Shown one piece after another: positions 32,846-43,117 of a stretch of 64,000 nt of DNA; position 1 is the first letter of the stretch, and the number at the start of each line of letters is the position of its first letter. Source of the stretch: Weissella thailandensis (GTDB taxonomy: Bacteria; Bacillota; Bacilli; Lactobacillales; Lactobacillaceae); NCBI RefSeq assembly GCF_005405465.1, contig NZ_BJEC01000003.1:62001-126000 (forward strand), in the 5' to 3' direction. A program made the translations under genes and the position numbers. The notes under the pieces were generated by a model. The model searched no databases. It was given only the letters and a program-made list of their open reading frames with translations, and was not told the DNA's origin.

Positions 32846-34960
32846 ATGACTTATATAACTGTTACTACGAAGCAAGCAAAATTAAAATTTGAAGTTTTAG
32901 ACAATCAAAAGGTTGCCTTAATTCAAGTCAATAGCAATGATTTATCAGCATTAACTGAACAACAAAAGCAGCAATTAACTATTACAGAAGTACAAGTTAC
33001 TGGTGAAAATTTTCATCATAAAGGTTTAAATTTTGTGAATACAACGCCAGGCGTTAATTTAGTCTACCAATCGTACCAAGTGGATGAATTAGCTAGCGGT
33101 AAGCTATTAAAAATTACTACACAAGCGAAGAAACAACAATTGGTTGTTGAAAACTATTATCAATTATTTGATGAGACTGCAATTATTAAAAGTTGGGTCG
33201 CCATTCATAATATGGGGAACGACAACGTAGGGATTGAGTATGTTTCTTCATTTGCAATGACGGGAATTAATCAAGGTAATGATATTGAAGGAAATTTTGC
33301 AATCAATAATTTACTTTATAAACCGCATAATAATTGGCAAGCTGAAGCGCAGTGGCAACAACAAACCTTAAAAGAGGCTGGATTGGATTATTGGACCGAT
33401 ATTGTTGATGATCAACAAAATAGCACGAAAAGAATTAGTGTTACGAATAATTCATCATGGTCGGCATCAGAGTTTTCACCAAATGGCATACTAACTAATA
33501 CAGTTACGAATCAATCAGCTATTTGGCAAATTGAAAATAATGGCGCTTGGCATTATGAATTTACTGATAGTGGGAATGGCGAATTATTAACATTATTGCT
33601 TTCGGGGCCAGAGGAATTAGATAATCATTGGTGGAAAAATTTGCAACCTGGTGAATCATTTGAAACTGTTAAGGTTGCTTTTGGACAGGTTATGGGCGAT
33701 TATGAAAAAGCCATTGAGGAGATGACAAAATATCGCCGGTTAATCAGGCGGACTAACTACGATAATCAGAAGTTGCCTGTTATTTTTAATGACTATATGA
33801 ATGGCTTGATGGGTGACCCAACTGAAGAAAAGGAACGTCCTTTAATTGATGCAGCTGCTGAAATCGGGTGTGATTATTTTGTTATTGATTGCGGCTGGTA
33901 TGCAGATGGTTATTGGTGGGATAGTGTCGGAGAATGGTTGCCTTCTGATGAACGATTTCCAAATGGTATAACAACAGTCATTCAGTATATTCGTGATAAG
34001 GGTCTGGTGCCTGGATTATGGCTAGAGATTGAAGTGGTGGGAATTAATTCACCACTAGCTAATAAATTGCCTGATGATTGGTTCTTTATGCGACACGGTA
34101 AACGTATTATTGACTGTGATCGTTATCATTTAGATTTCAGAAACCCCGAAGTACGTCAATTTGCTGATAAGGTTATTAAACGATTAGTTGAAGATTATGG
34201 CGTTGGCTATATCAAGATGGATTATAACATTACTACTGGTATTGGCACTGAAACGAATGCAGATAGTGTTGGGGATGGTTTGCTAAATCACAATCGCGCT
34301 TATTTACAGTGGTTAGATGATGTCTTCACACGTTATCCCGATTTAGTTATTGAAAATTGTGGTAGTGGTGGCATGCGACATGACTATGCCATGTTACAAC
34401 GTCATAGTATTCAATCAATGACAGACCAAAAAGATTATGTACGTAATGGTAATATTGCGGCTGTGGGTTCTTCAGTGGTTACACCAGAACAGTGTGCGAT
34501 TTGGTCATACCCATTACAGAAGGGTGATAAAGAGGAAGTTATTTTTAATATGGTGAATGCTATGTTGGTACGCATCCATCAGAGTGGCCTCTTAAATCAA
34601 ATTGATCAAGAGCGACTAGACTTGGTAGCTGAAGGCATTCAGGTTTATAAAGCCTATCGGGAAAAAATCCCAATGATGGTACCTGTTTGGCCAGAGATGT
34701 TAAGCCATTTAGATGATGAATGGTATAGTTTTGGACTAAAAGGTGATCACGAGTTATATTTGGCTGTTTGGCATGGTATTGGTGATGTTACAAGTCACCA
34801 ACTATCTTTGGCAAAGTATGGTGATATCCAAAAGGTGACGCAAATTTATCCAAGTGTTGATGAAGATGACAATAGTCAATGTCAGTTTAAAGATGGACAG
34901 TTAAGTGTAAACTTCAATCATGAAAAAATGGCACGTTTATATCATGTAACTTTTAATTAA
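32846..34960 (+). CDS. GH36 family glycosidase (alpha-galactosidase type)
   Basis: A 704-residue enzyme with an N-terminal beta-sandwich (about residues 1-310) and a TIM barrel. D459 in YIKMDYN is the predicted nucleophile and D527 in SMTDQKDY the acid/base; the distance of 68 residues fits GH36 alpha-galactosidases. VIDCGWYADGYWWDSVGEWL and ENCGSGGMRHDYAML are further GH36 signatures. No signal peptide, so it acts on imported sugar. Genes around it encode a GH127 beta-L-arabinofuranosidase and a sugar permease, so the true substrate may be a galactose/arabinose oligosaccharide. AAAGGGG precedes the ATG; a cre-like site lies before that. Confidence 0.86.
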   Translation: MTYITVTTKQAKLKFEVLDNQKVALIQVNSNDLSALTEQQKQQLTITEVQVTGENFHHKGLNFVNTTPGVNLVYQSYQVDELASGKLLKITTQAKKQQLVVENYYQLFDETAIIKSWVAIHNMGNDNVGIEYVSSFAMTGINQGNDIEGNFAINNLLYKPHNNWQAEAQWQQQTLKEAGLDYWTDIVDDQQNSTKRISVTNNSSWSASEFSPNGILTNTVTNQSAIWQIENNGAWHYEFTDSGNGELLTLLLSGPEELDNHWWKNLQPGESFETVKVAFGQVMGDYEKAIEEMTKYRRLIRRTNYDNQKLPVIFNDYMNGLMGDPTEEKERPLIDAAAEIGCDYFVIDCGWYADGYWWDSVGEWLPSDERFPNGITTVIQYIRDKGLVPGLWLEIEVVGINSPLANKLPDDWFFMRHGKRIIDCDRYHLDFRNPEVRQFADKVIKRLVEDYGVGYIKMDYNITTGIGTETNADSVGDGLLNHNRAYLQWLDDVFTRYPDLVIENCGSGGMRHDYAMLQRHSIQSMTDQKDYVRNGNIAAVGSSVVTPEQCAIWSYPLQKGDKEEVIFNMVNAMLVRIHQSGLLNQIDQERLDLVAEGIQVYKAYREKIPMMVPVWPEMLSHLDDEWYSFGLKGDHELYLAVWHGIGDVTSHQLSLAKYGDIQKVTQIYPSVDEDDNSQCQFKDGQLSVNFNHEKMARLYHVTFN

Positions 34961-34973
34961 ATCAGCTATATAA

Positions 34974-35010
34974 AAAAGTGGTTAGGAATAAATTTCCTAA
35001 CCACTTTTCG
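34974..35010. terminator. bidirectional terminator
   Basis: AAAAAGTGGTTAGGAA and TTCCTAACCACTTTT around a TAAA loop, between convergent GH36 and AraC genes. Confidence 0.87.
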
Positions 35011-35011
35011 T

Positions 35012-35989
35012 TTAAAACGATTTTTCCTCGTTTGCTGATTCTTCGGGCATTTTTCCAAAATCAGGTACGTCATTTAAATGACGAGAAATTTCTTCTGGAA
35101 TTGGTAATACAGGGCTGATAACTTGATTATTATGATAAATTTCATCGAATTGTGCACGATATTTACTTGGTGTTATGCCACAAACTTTTTTGAATTGGCG
35201 CATAAATAGCTTTTCGTTTTCGAAATAAGCGTTTGAAGCAATTTCCTTGATTGAAAGATTGGTTCTAATCAACAAAGATTGTGCGGTTTGTATTTTTAAC
35301 TGTAATAAATATTGTTTGGGTGGAATGCCAGTAACTTTTTTAAAGAGTTTTGAAAGGTACTGGGGATTTAATTGGATTTCTTCTGCCATATCCATAACCG
35401 TGGGTGATTTATATAGGTTTACTCGAATCCATTCTTTTAGTCGGTCAATACGCTCAACGTTACTGGCCTTATCTGTTAACCGGTTAAGGATAGACTTGCT
35501 GATATCCGTCAAAATCATTGTCGCTAAGCAATTTGCTATTTTCCGATCATAGGCATTTTGTAGGTCACTATTTAGTAGCTGATGAATGAATACAATGAAA
35601 TGATCGGTATTGGTTAGTCGAAAGTATTGTGGAATGACACAAACGGTAGGTTGTTGATTATCAATGGGTAATGACTCTAGATTTGTATTTTTAAATGTTG
35701 TTGTATTTTTTGGCAGAATAAAATGTAGCCAGTAAAATTCTATATCGTTTGAGGAAGATTGCGTACCAGTCATTAATTGATATGGTGGCACAAATAAAAA
35801 ATCGTTTGTATTAAGGGTATATTGTGTATTTTGGATTTTAATGTGTAAGGGTCCTTTTGTACAAAGAATCATTTCATAATCGCCATGGTGATAACGGTCG
35901 CTATGTTGCCAACCTTTTTGTGCTGAAAAAATACCACCGACCATGAAAGTTACATTATTATCAATATCAAATGTATAATACTCCATCAT
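35012..35989 (-). CDS. AraC family transcriptional regulator
   Basis: A 325-residue regulator. Residues 15-100 form a cupin-like sugar-sensing domain (HHGDYEMILCTKGPLHI), and residues about 180-285 contain two helix-turn-helices, with MAEEIQLNPQYLSKLFKKVT and IKEIASNAYFENEKLFMRQF typical of AraC. It lies between the GH36 gene and the permease/GH127 operon and is divergent from the latter. It is probably the activator of both in response to an arabinoside or galactoside. Confidence 0.86.
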   Translation of the reverse strand: MMEYYTFDIDNNVTFMVGGIFSAQKGWQHSDRYHHGDYEMILCTKGPLHIKIQNTQYTLNTNDFLFVPPYQLMTGTQSSSNDIEFYWLHFILPKNTTTFKNTNLESLPIDNQQPTVCVIPQYFRLTNTDHFIVFIHQLLNSDLQNAYDRKIANCLATMILTDISKSILNRLTDKASNVERIDRLKEWIRVNLYKSPTVMDMAEEIQLNPQYLSKLFKKVTGIPPKQYLLQLKIQTAQSLLIRTNLSIKEIASNAYFENEKLFMRQFKKVCGITPSKYRAQFDEIYHNNQVISPVLPIPEEISRHLNDVPDFGKMPEESANEEKSF

Positions 35990-36213
35990 TCATTCACCTT
36001 TATGTGTTTTAAATGGGTCAAAAAAGTATACCTAAAATCATGTAAAGTATACTAAATAAATTAATCTTTTAAAAAATATCTGTAAAACGTTGATTTAATA
36101 ACGGTTTAAGATTGATTTTAAAATACGCCTGATAAACTTTTTTTGAAATGAAAAATAACATAATGACAAAAAAATGTACCATTTGCTATATTTTAGCAGT
36201 TTTTGCCGTTTAT

Positions 36214-36251
36214 TGGAAGCGCTATCATATATGGTATAGAAAACGTTTTCT
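36214..36251 (+). promoter_or_regulatory. control region of the permease-GH127 operon
   Basis: TGGAAGCGCTATCA (36214-36227) fits the cre consensus with one mismatch. AGAAAACGTTTTCT (36238-36251) is a perfect palindrome almost identical to the site before GH36. A TATGGTATAGA stretch between them may be the -10 region. CcpA and a local regulator could both bind. Confidence 0.6.
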
Positions 36252-36287
36252 GATTATGTTGTGCAAAAAAGAATTGAGGGAAGTACA

Positions 36288-37638
36288 GTGTTAAAAAAGA
36301 AAAATTTAAAGCTTTTTAGCCCTGCTGGAAACTCTGCCGGGACTACATCGACTGTTGATCCGGATACGATATCTCCAGAAACGGGCAAACCATGGTCTAA
36401 AGCATTAGTTTGGCGGTTTCTGATTGCCTTTATTATCTATGGTATTTTGAATAATGCAGCATTTACATTGAATGGTGCAGTTCTATTACCACAGCATATT
36501 AAGGATGTGGAAATCGGGAATCCAACGGCGGCTTATGGTGTTATTACGTCGGTTACGTCACTGGTATCATTGTTTGTCGGTTATATTTGGGGAACTTTAT
36601 CTGACCGTACAAGATCACGTTTTGGTAAGCGAACACCTTGGATTTTCATCGGTTCGTTTGTTGCGGGTATTGGATTATATTCACTAGGAATTTTTGAATC
36701 AACAACTAGTTTGACGATGGCATATATCTTTAATACTTTAGGTCAAAATGCTATCCAAACACCAATGTATGCCTTTCTAGCTGACCGAGCTCCTAAAAAT
36801 GTTCGTGGTACATTATCATCAGGATTTGGTGCCACCTCTGTCGGGGCACCAGTTGGGCAATTCATTAGTTCATACTTCTTAGGCCAATCATATCAAAGCA
36901 TGGGCTTTGTCGTTGGTGGTATTATGATTGCTGCATCGGGGTTGATTGTATTAGCAATGGCACCACGTGAGAAGTCATCAAAGGAAGCTGTTGTTCCTAA
37001 GAATGAATCGGTCTTGGATGGATGTTATGTCAACGTTGTTACCACCTAGCCTAAAAGGCGGACACGACTTTTACAAGGCATGTGTGGGACGTTTCCTTGT
37101 TATGACCAGTTATACAATGATTTTCCAATATTTGGTTTATATTCTGGAGGATCACCTAGGACTATCAGTACTAGCAGCTGCTAGAGCGATGAATACATTA
37201 TCACTATTTACGTTAGTTGTTTCAATGATTGGTTTGTTTATTTCTGGACCACTTTCAGATCGTTTGAGAGCTCGTAAAATTCCAGTTGCTTTTGGTGGGT
37301 TACTGATGATTGCTGGAGCAATAAGTATGCTACTATTTAAATCAGTAAATGGTGTTATTGGTTACGTTGTTCTGGCAGGCCTTGGTTATGGTATTTACTT
37401 GGCCGTTGATATGGCGTTGAATATTGATGTTATTCCTGATGAAGCTAAAGAGAAAAAGACGACTGGTAAGTATGTCGGCTTTGGTAATCTGACAAATACC
37501 GCTGGACAGATGTTGGCTCCTGCTGCGACATCAATTATTGTGACAGCAACAGGTAGTTATAATCTTGTATTTACCGGTTCTATTATGGTTACATTGGTCG
37601 GTATTGCATTCATTCTATGGATTAAACACGTTAAATAA
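36288..37638 (+). pseudogene. MFS sugar permease, frameshifted
   Basis: Two frames together give a complete 12-helix permease of about 450 residues. The first half contains SDRTRSRFGKRTPWIFIGS, the loop motif of SLC45/GPH-like sugar symporters, and six helices. The second half has the remaining helices with SGPLSDRLRARKIP. The frames switch near 37015-37022, where one extra G in GGATGGATG breaks the reading (..SVLD joined to DVMSTLL restores it). Start: GTG 36288 with GAGGGA upstream. It lies between the AraC regulator and GH127, so it should have carried the sugar for these enzymes. One base decides whether it is dead or a sequence error. Confidence 0.82.
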
Positions 37639-37652
37639 AGGAGATTTTCGCA

Positions 37653-39614
37653 ATGCAAAATGTCACATTAAAACATACAACTGTTACTTCAGATTTTTGG
37701 CAAAGATACCGTGATTTAATGGCAAATGAATCAATCCCATTTCAATGGGATATGATCAACGACAATAATCATGTTGAAGTTACAAATGACCCATTTGCTG
37801 CTGGTGGTTCTGCTGATAAAAGCCATGCCATTGCGAACCTTAAAATTGCTGCTGGACAAATGTCGGGTGATTTTTTCGGTATGGATTTTCAAGATACTGA
37901 TGTCTATAAGTGGTTAGAAACAGCAGCCTATGTTTTGAACTATGCACCAAGTGATAAACTTCGACAACAAGCAGATTCAGTTGTTGATTTGATTGCCGAT
38001 GCACAGGAGGATGATGGGTATCTGTCAACTATGTTCCAGATTGAAATGCCTGAGCGAAAGTTCAAACGTTTGCAGCAATCGCATGAACTATATTCAATGG
38101 GACACTATATTGAAGCTGGGGTAGCATATTATTCAGTTACAGGAAATGAAAAAGCGTTAAATATCGCGAAGAAAATGGCTGATTGTATTGATAACCACTT
38201 TGGGGCGGCAGAAGGTAAGGTACTTGGTATTCCAGGGCATCCCGAAATTGAATTAGCATTAGCACGTTTATATGAAGCAACGCATGAACAAAAATATTTA
38301 GATTTAGCACAATACTTTATTAAACAACGCGGTCAAGACACAGAGTTCTTTGCTAAGCAAAATGAGGCGGATGGCATTGATCGTGATTTCTTCCCTGACT
38401 TGGGAACTATTGGTAATCGATACTATTTCGCTGATAAACCAGTAACTGAGCAGACTGATGTTCATGGACATGCAGTTCGTGTCTTATATTTCTGTACAGG
38501 CCTTGCTCATGTTGCGCGTTTAACGCATGATCAAGAGCTACAAGATGCGGCAGAGCGTCTTTGGCGAGATACTGTTAAAAAGCAACTGTATATTACTGGT
38601 AACGTTGGCCAAACTACCCATGGAGAAGCGTTTACCTACGATTATGATTTACCAAATGATACAGATTATGGTGAGACTTGTGCATCGGTTTCAATGGTTT
38701 TCTTTGCTAAACAGATGTTGGAAAACCATATGAGTGGTGAATACGGAGACATTATTGAGAAAGAATTGTTTAACGGCGCATTGAGTGGGATTGCATTAGA
38801 TGGTAAACATTACTTTTATGTTAATCCATTGGAGGCTGATCCCAAGGCGAGTCGTGGCAATCAAGGAAAGAACCACATTGCAACTAGGCGTTCATCTTGG
38901 TTTGCCTGTGCTTGTTGTCCTGCCAACATTACGCGTCTGATTGCCTCAATCGATAAATATTTGTATGAGATTAAGGACAATACTATTCTTTCACATCAAT
39001 TTATTGCTAACGAGACAACGTTTGATAATGGTGTTGAAATTAAATTAGATAGTAATTATCCATGGGATGGCAATGTAAAGTACGCAATTACCAATACTAA
39101 GAAAACAGCATTTACATTTGGTATCAGAATTCCTAGTTGGACATTGCATGCTTATCAGGTGACTGTTAATGGGAAAACAGTAGATTCAGAATTAGTAGAT
39201 CAAATTTTGTATGTTGATCTCGATGATGATGCTGAAATTATGGTGCGATTTGATATGTCAGCACATACAGTTAGAACAAATACACGAGTTAAGGACAATA
39301 TTGGTAAGGTAGCTATTCAAAGAGGTCCCATTGTCTATTGTGCAGAAGAAGATGATAATGAAGGACCACTTTGGCTTTATGAGCTTGATAAAAAACCTGC
39401 ATTTAATTACGCTTATGAAGCAGAGTTGCTGGATGGTGTTGGAACATTAACTACAAATAATGTAACAAAATTAGTAGAAGAAAAAACGTCAGAGGCACTT
39501 TATACCTTCGATGAAGAAAAAACAATGCAAAAGGCACAATTAAAGCTAATCCCTTACTATGCCTGGGCTAATAGAAATGAAGGGCAAATGACGGTTTGGC
39601 TGCACCAAGCTTAG
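37653..39614 (+). CDS. GH127 beta-L-arabinofuranosidase
   Basis: A 653-residue enzyme of the former DUF1680 family. The Zn-Cys active site is recognisable: E341 and C343 (YGETCAS) and C421-C422 (FACACCPAN), with C421 the expected nucleophile; E325 (HGEAF) is the likely acid/base. These match the spacing in the Bifidobacterium enzyme HypBA1 (E322, E338, C340, C417, C418). No signal peptide, so it works inside the cell on imported beta-arabinosides such as those from hydroxyproline-rich plant glycoproteins. AAGGAG before the ATG, 14 bases after the permease. A terminator follows. Confidence 0.9.
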   Translation: MQNVTLKHTTVTSDFWQRYRDLMANESIPFQWDMINDNNHVEVTNDPFAAGGSADKSHAIANLKIAAGQMSGDFFGMDFQDTDVYKWLETAAYVLNYAPSDKLRQQADSVVDLIADAQEDDGYLSTMFQIEMPERKFKRLQQSHELYSMGHYIEAGVAYYSVTGNEKALNIAKKMADCIDNHFGAAEGKVLGIPGHPEIELALARLYEATHEQKYLDLAQYFIKQRGQDTEFFAKQNEADGIDRDFFPDLGTIGNRYYFADKPVTEQTDVHGHAVRVLYFCTGLAHVARLTHDQELQDAAERLWRDTVKKQLYITGNVGQTTHGEAFTYDYDLPNDTDYGETCASVSMVFFAKQMLENHMSGEYGDIIEKELFNGALSGIALDGKHYFYVNPLEADPKASRGNQGKNHIATRRSSWFACACCPANITRLIASIDKYLYEIKDNTILSHQFIANETTFDNGVEIKLDSNYPWDGNVKYAITNTKKTAFTFGIRIPSWTLHAYQVTVNGKTVDSELVDQILYVDLDDDAEIMVRFDMSAHTVRTNTRVKDNIGKVAIQRGPIVYCAEEDDNEGPLWLYELDKKPAFNYAYEAELLDGVGTLTTNNVTKLVEEKTSEALYTFDEEKTMQKAQLKLIPYYAWANRNEGQMTVWLHQA

Positions 39615-39637
39615 TTGTTTACCAAAATAATATAGAG

Positions 39638-39680
39638 AAGGAGGCCGAAACAGGTAAAGTTGTTTTGGCCTCCTTAATTT
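39638..39680. terminator. bidirectional terminator
   Basis: AAGGAGGCCGAAACA and TGTTTTGGCCTCCTT around GGTAAAGT; between convergent GH127 and CHY genes. Confidence 0.82.
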
Positions 39681-39697
39681 TATTTTTTAATAAATAT

Positions 39698-40069
39698 TCA
39701 CGACTCAAAATAAATATCCTGATGGCGCGCACATTTGGGATTAAATGCGTGATGACAGTTTGGACATTCGTTTTGTGAATAAGCTTGATAATCCATTGTC
39801 TGATGACACACACCACACATGACGGATTGAGCTGTTGGATCAGCTGGTGCAAATTTATGTGTCATGATGGCATCATGACACTGGTAACAAGCAAAGTGTT
39901 GATGGCATTGGGCGCATGCTAGGGCAACAACATCATTTTTAGTATGGTAGTGCATGCAACGACTATCTTTGTCCAAACCAACACCTTGTATTGTTAGTGC
40001 TGGCGTACGTTTATCTAAAGACGGTCGTTTTGATGACTTCGCCGCTTGTAAATGATTTTGTAATACCAT
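39698..40069 (-). CDS. CHY-type zinc finger protein
   Basis: About 123 residues. The family core GVGLDKDSRCMHYHTKNDVVALAC begins near residue 30 and is followed by the metal-binding pairs CAQCHQHFACYQCHD, CGVCHQTM and CPNCHHAFNPKCARH. The start is unsure: ATG 40069 has GAGGATG just upstream but overlaps the end of birA by 59 bases. The overlap on the same strand suggests translational coupling. Function of single CHY proteins is not known; they bind several zinc ions. Confidence 0.75.
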   Translation of the reverse strand: MVLQNHLQAAKSSKRPSLDKRTPALTIQGVGLDKDSRCMHYHTKNDVVALACAQCHQHFACYQCHDAIMTHKFAPADPTAQSVMCGVCHQTMDYQAYSQNECPNCHHAFNPKCARHQDIYFES

Positions 40070-40988
40070 GTTCATCCTCAATAATTAAGCCACCATCATT
40101 GGCAATTTGTTTTGCCGTACCAGTGATCATTTTGTTACCCAATTTTAGGGTTACTTGTTTACCGATAACATTTGAACGCCGACGATATTCATCTAATAGT
40201 GTTGGAATATCACCATGGTCATAAGTATCAATAATACGTTGTGCTAATGTAACTAATAATCGATTGCGATCAACGGTCACTTTGCTATCGATACCTTGCG
40301 CAATATTTGATAATTCATCAGGGAAGGTTTCAGTGGTCAAATTTAGACCAATTCCCATAATGAATGCCGACGCTGACTTAGATTCAAGCTCAATATTTGC
40401 TTCGGTAATAATGCCGCCAACTTTTTTATCATTAATAAATAAATCATTAACCCATTTCAAATCAATCCGTTCGTCCGGGAAGAATTGCTCCAAGGTTTGT
40501 GCAATAACAACCGCCATACTGGTTGTTAGTAGACCGACTTGCGACCAATCTTCAGTCTTGTCGGGCAGAATAATCGTAAAATATAGACCACTAGTAGCAG
40601 GAGAATAAAAGGCACGACCACGCCGGCCATAACCACTAGACTGTGATTCAGCAGTAAAAATCACCGGTTTGTGTACCTGATGTGTTGTTAAATATTGTTT
40701 CGCTAGGTGTTGGGTCGATGTGACATCTTGTTCAACGACTATGTCATCAACACGTTGCTCATCCAAGTAATAACGCACAATATCTTCGTCTAAAGTAGAC
40801 GTTTCAATATATTGATAGCCTAAATTTTTGCGACTTTCAATGTGATGATTTTTCTTTTTTAAAGCATTAATGGCCTTCCAAATGCTTTCACGACTGACTT
40901 GTAGATCAGTTGCTAATTCATCTCCAGATGTCCAATCACCTTGATGAGCTAATAGTTCAAATAACACTTTTTGTTTGGTCGTTGTCAA
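40011..40988 (-). CDS. birA: bifunctional biotin-protein ligase / biotin operon repressor
   Basis: A 325-residue protein. Residues 1-60 form a winged helix (GDELATDLQVSRESIWKAI). The ligase part holds the biotinyl-AMP loop SSGYGRRGRAFYSP and DLKWVNDLFINDKKVGGIITE, and a C-terminal SH3-like cap. It attaches biotin to acetyl-CoA carboxylase and pyruvate carboxylase-type proteins, and in free holo form represses biotin genes. The start is TTG 40988, after GAAGGAG. It is cotranscribed with bioY, twelve bases before. Confidence 0.9.
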   Translation of the reverse strand: MTTTKQKVLFELLAHQGDWTSGDELATDLQVSRESIWKAINALKKKNHHIESRKNLGYQYIETSTLDEDIVRYYLDEQRVDDIVVEQDVTSTQHLAKQYLTTHQVHKPVIFTAESQSSGYGRRGRAFYSPATSGLYFTIILPDKTEDWSQVGLLTTSMAVVIAQTLEQFFPDERIDLKWVNDLFINDKKVGGIITEANIELESKSASAFIMGIGLNLTTETFPDELSNIAQGIDSKVTVDRNRLLVTLAQRIIDTYDHGDIPTLLDEYRRRSNVIGKQVTLKLGNKMITGTAKQIANDGGLIIEDEHGITKSFTSGEVIKTTVFR

Positions 40989-41000
40989 AATAATCTCCTT

Positions 41001-41561
41001 CTAAAAAATGTCTTGCAGGGCAGGCATTTTCCTTAATCGTCTAGCTAGTATAACGGATAGTGTTGCTTTAATCATATCACCTGGTAGGAAAGCGACATTG
41101 GAAAGTAGGGCAGTCGTCAGTGACATATGTGATTGGATAGAAAGCCAGACTGAGCCAATGATATCAATCAATAAGACGCCAGCAATCATAACAGTCATTA
41201 ATTCTAGCCACCAAGAAAGACGATTGTGTCGTTTAAGTAAGTAAAGTAATGTTCCCAATATTGCTGGTACAAATAGCCAGGCAATTAGATACCCACCGGT
41301 TGGTCCAAGAAAAACGGCAAAACCACCACGACCACCAGATAATACAGGTAGTCCAGAAAGTGCTAGCGCTAAAAATAAAGATACAGAAAATGTACCATAT
41401 TTAGCACCTAATAATTCAGTCGTTAATAGGACACCCATATTTTGAAGAATGATTGGTACCGGAATGAACCCGAGTGGAATACCGGGGAAAACACCAAGAA
41501 TAATTAATATGGCGGTCATCATTGCGGCTAGAGTTAGTTTTTTTGTTTGTTGGTTCTGCAT
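41001..41561 (-). CDS. bioY: BioY-type biotin transporter substrate-binding component
   Basis: A 186-residue protein with six helices. The conserved N-terminal TLAAMMTAILIILGVFPGIP and the core GPTGGYLIAWLFVPAILG match BioY, the biotin-binding S component of ECF transporters. ATG 41561 is chosen because homologues begin there; the ribosome site is weak. The ECF ATPases and T component are not in the window, so it likely uses the shared module. It heads an operon with birA. Confidence 0.86.
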   Translation of the reverse strand: MQNQQTKKLTLAAMMTAILIILGVFPGIPLGFIPVPIILQNMGVLLTTELLGAKYGTFSVSLFLALALSGLPVLSGGRGGFAVFLGPTGGYLIAWLFVPAILGTLLYLLKRHNRLSWWLELMTVMIAGVLLIDIIGSVWLSIQSHMSLTTALLSNVAFLPGDMIKATLSVILARRLRKMPALQDIF

Positions 41562-41600
41562 AATAGTTTCATCCAGTCTGATAGATTTTAGAACAAGTTC

Positions 41601-41629
41601 ATTATAATCGTTAGTAACCGTTAAATCAA
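41601..41629 (-). promoter_or_regulatory. bioY-birA promoter
   Basis: On the minus strand TTGATT (41629-41624), 17 bp, then TATAAT (41606-41601). The GTTAGTAAC palindrome and CGTTA repeats between the boxes could be a BirA operator, but they do not closely match the usual consensus. Confidence 0.6.
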
Positions 41630-41650
41630 TCATTGGGTTACTGTTAGTGT

Positions 41651-41662
41651 AACACGAACAAT
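41651..41662 (+). promoter_or_regulatory. PurBox upstream of guanine deaminase
   Basis: AACACGAACAAT is an excellent PurBox (CGAAC core with A/T flanks). It is about 70 bp upstream of the extended -10 box of guaD, similar to the place where PurR acts as activator in Lactococcus. Confidence 0.6.
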
Positions 41663-41727
41663 ATTTGTTTATTTTTGTGTTTAGTTAATGATTATGCGGA
41701 TTTACCAGTGATAATGATGGATATGTT

Positions 41728-41736
41728 TGTTATAAT
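41728..41736 (+). promoter_or_regulatory. extended -10 promoter of guanine deaminase
   Basis: TGTTATAAT is a perfect extended -10 box; no clear -35 box is seen, which suits an activator-dependent promoter. Confidence 0.5.
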
Positions 41737-41774
41737 CTTATTTATTCAAGAACGATATATTTTTTGAGGTGATG

Positions 41775-43115
41775 ATGATTAATTACAAAACAGTTTTACA
41801 AGGTAGTTATTATACGGCTATCGATGAAAATCAAGTGGGCTATCAGGCGGATAGTCTAGTTTGTATTAACGACGAAGGAAAGATTGCGCGGATTGTTTTA
41901 GCAGGGGATGATGATTATCAATTAATTGTTAATGATGCAAAACAGCAGGGGACATTGGTGTCCTTGTCTGATGACCAAGTGTTATTACCTGGCTTCATTG
42001 ATTTACATGTCCACGCACCACAATGGCCAAATGCGGGATTAGCCTTAGATAGGCCATTATATGAGTGGTTAGAAGAATATACTTTCCCATTAGAAGCCAA
42101 GTTTAAAGATGCTAAGTATGCTCACTTAGTGTATGACAATCTTGTTGAGACATTATTGGCCAACGGGACAACGACAGCCCTTTATTTTGGTTCGGTCGAT
42201 AATACAGGTAATTTGGAACTTGTTAAATCATGCCTAACGCATCATCAACGAGGCTTTGTTGGGAAAGTTGTCATGGATAATCCAGAGCAAACACCGGCTT
42301 ATTACCGTGATGAATCAGCAACTACGGCTTTAAGTGAAACAGAAAACTTTATTCATGAAGTGGCAACTTTAAATGAAAACCAAACGATACCGGTAACCCC
42401 AGTGATTACACCGAGATTTTTACCATCTTGTACAGATGATGTCTTGGCTGGTCTAGGCAAACTAGCGGCTAAATACGATCTACCAATTCAGTCGCATTGT
42501 AGTGAAAGTGATTGGGAAAATGGGTACGCATTGGCAACCCACGGTAAACGTGATGCCACTGTGTTAGATGAGTTTGGCCTATTAACAGATAAATCAGTGA
42601 TGGCGCATGGCACATTATTGAATGGTGAGGATATCCAGCGATTTAAAGATCGTGGCGTCGGTATTGCCCATTGCCCTATATCTAACGTCTATTTTGGTAA
42701 CGCTGTATTGCCAGCTAAAAAATTACTGTCAGAAAATGTCAAAGTGGGAATGGGAACGGATATTTCTGGAGGCTATGATCCTAGTGTTTACCAAAATATT
42801 CGCCAAGCTATTATGTCATCACGGCTACTCAATGACGGGGTAGATAGTGAGATAACACCTGACTTACGTGGTAAACATGATTCAGCAATTACTGCCAAAA
42901 ATGCTTTTTATATGGCGACCGTCGGTGGGGCTAAAAGTTTGAATTTGGTGACGGGACAGATTAAGGAAGGCTATATAGCTGATTTACAGATTGTCCATGC
43001 AAAGTATCCAACGTTTGGTCAACAAGTGCCAGAAGATACATTTGAAAAGTTGATGTATCAAACGACAGCATCAGAAATTGATCATGTGATGACACAAGGT
43101 GTTTTTGTTAAATAA
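41775..43115 (+). CDS. guaD: guanine deaminase
   Basis: A 446-residue amidohydrolase that converts guanine to xanthine and ammonia. FIDLHVHAPQWPNAG carries the HxH zinc ligands and the PQ typical of GuaD; SHCSESDWE has the third histidine and glutamate, MAHGTLL the fourth histidine, and GMGTDISGG the catalytic aspartate. Two ATGs and a GTG overlap at the start; ATG 41775 is best spaced from GAGG. It is followed by a xanthine/uracil-type permease, so guanine salvage through xanthine is the probable pathway. PurBox upstream. Confidence 0.9.
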   Translation: MINYKTVLQGSYYTAIDENQVGYQADSLVCINDEGKIARIVLAGDDDYQLIVNDAKQQGTLVSLSDDQVLLPGFIDLHVHAPQWPNAGLALDRPLYEWLEEYTFPLEAKFKDAKYAHLVYDNLVETLLANGTTTALYFGSVDNTGNLELVKSCLTHHQRGFVGKVVMDNPEQTPAYYRDESATTALSETENFIHEVATLNENQTIPVTPVITPRFLPSCTDDVLAGLGKLAAKYDLPIQSHCSESDWENGYALATHGKRDATVLDEFGLLTDKSVMAHGTLLNGEDIQRFKDRGVGIAHCPISNVYFGNAVLPAKKLLSENVKVGMGTDISGGYDPSVYQNIRQAIMSSRLLNDGVDSEITPDLRGKHDSAITAKNAFYMATVGGAKSLNLVTGQIKEGYIADLQIVHAKYPTFGQQVPEDTFEKLMYQTTASEIDHVMTQGVFVK

Positions 43116-43117
43116 AA

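Noticed and set aside
36163-36300. Short frame starting ATGACAAAAAAATG
   Set aside because: No ribosome site, overlaps cre-like sites, promoter and the start of the permease; composition is not protein-like.
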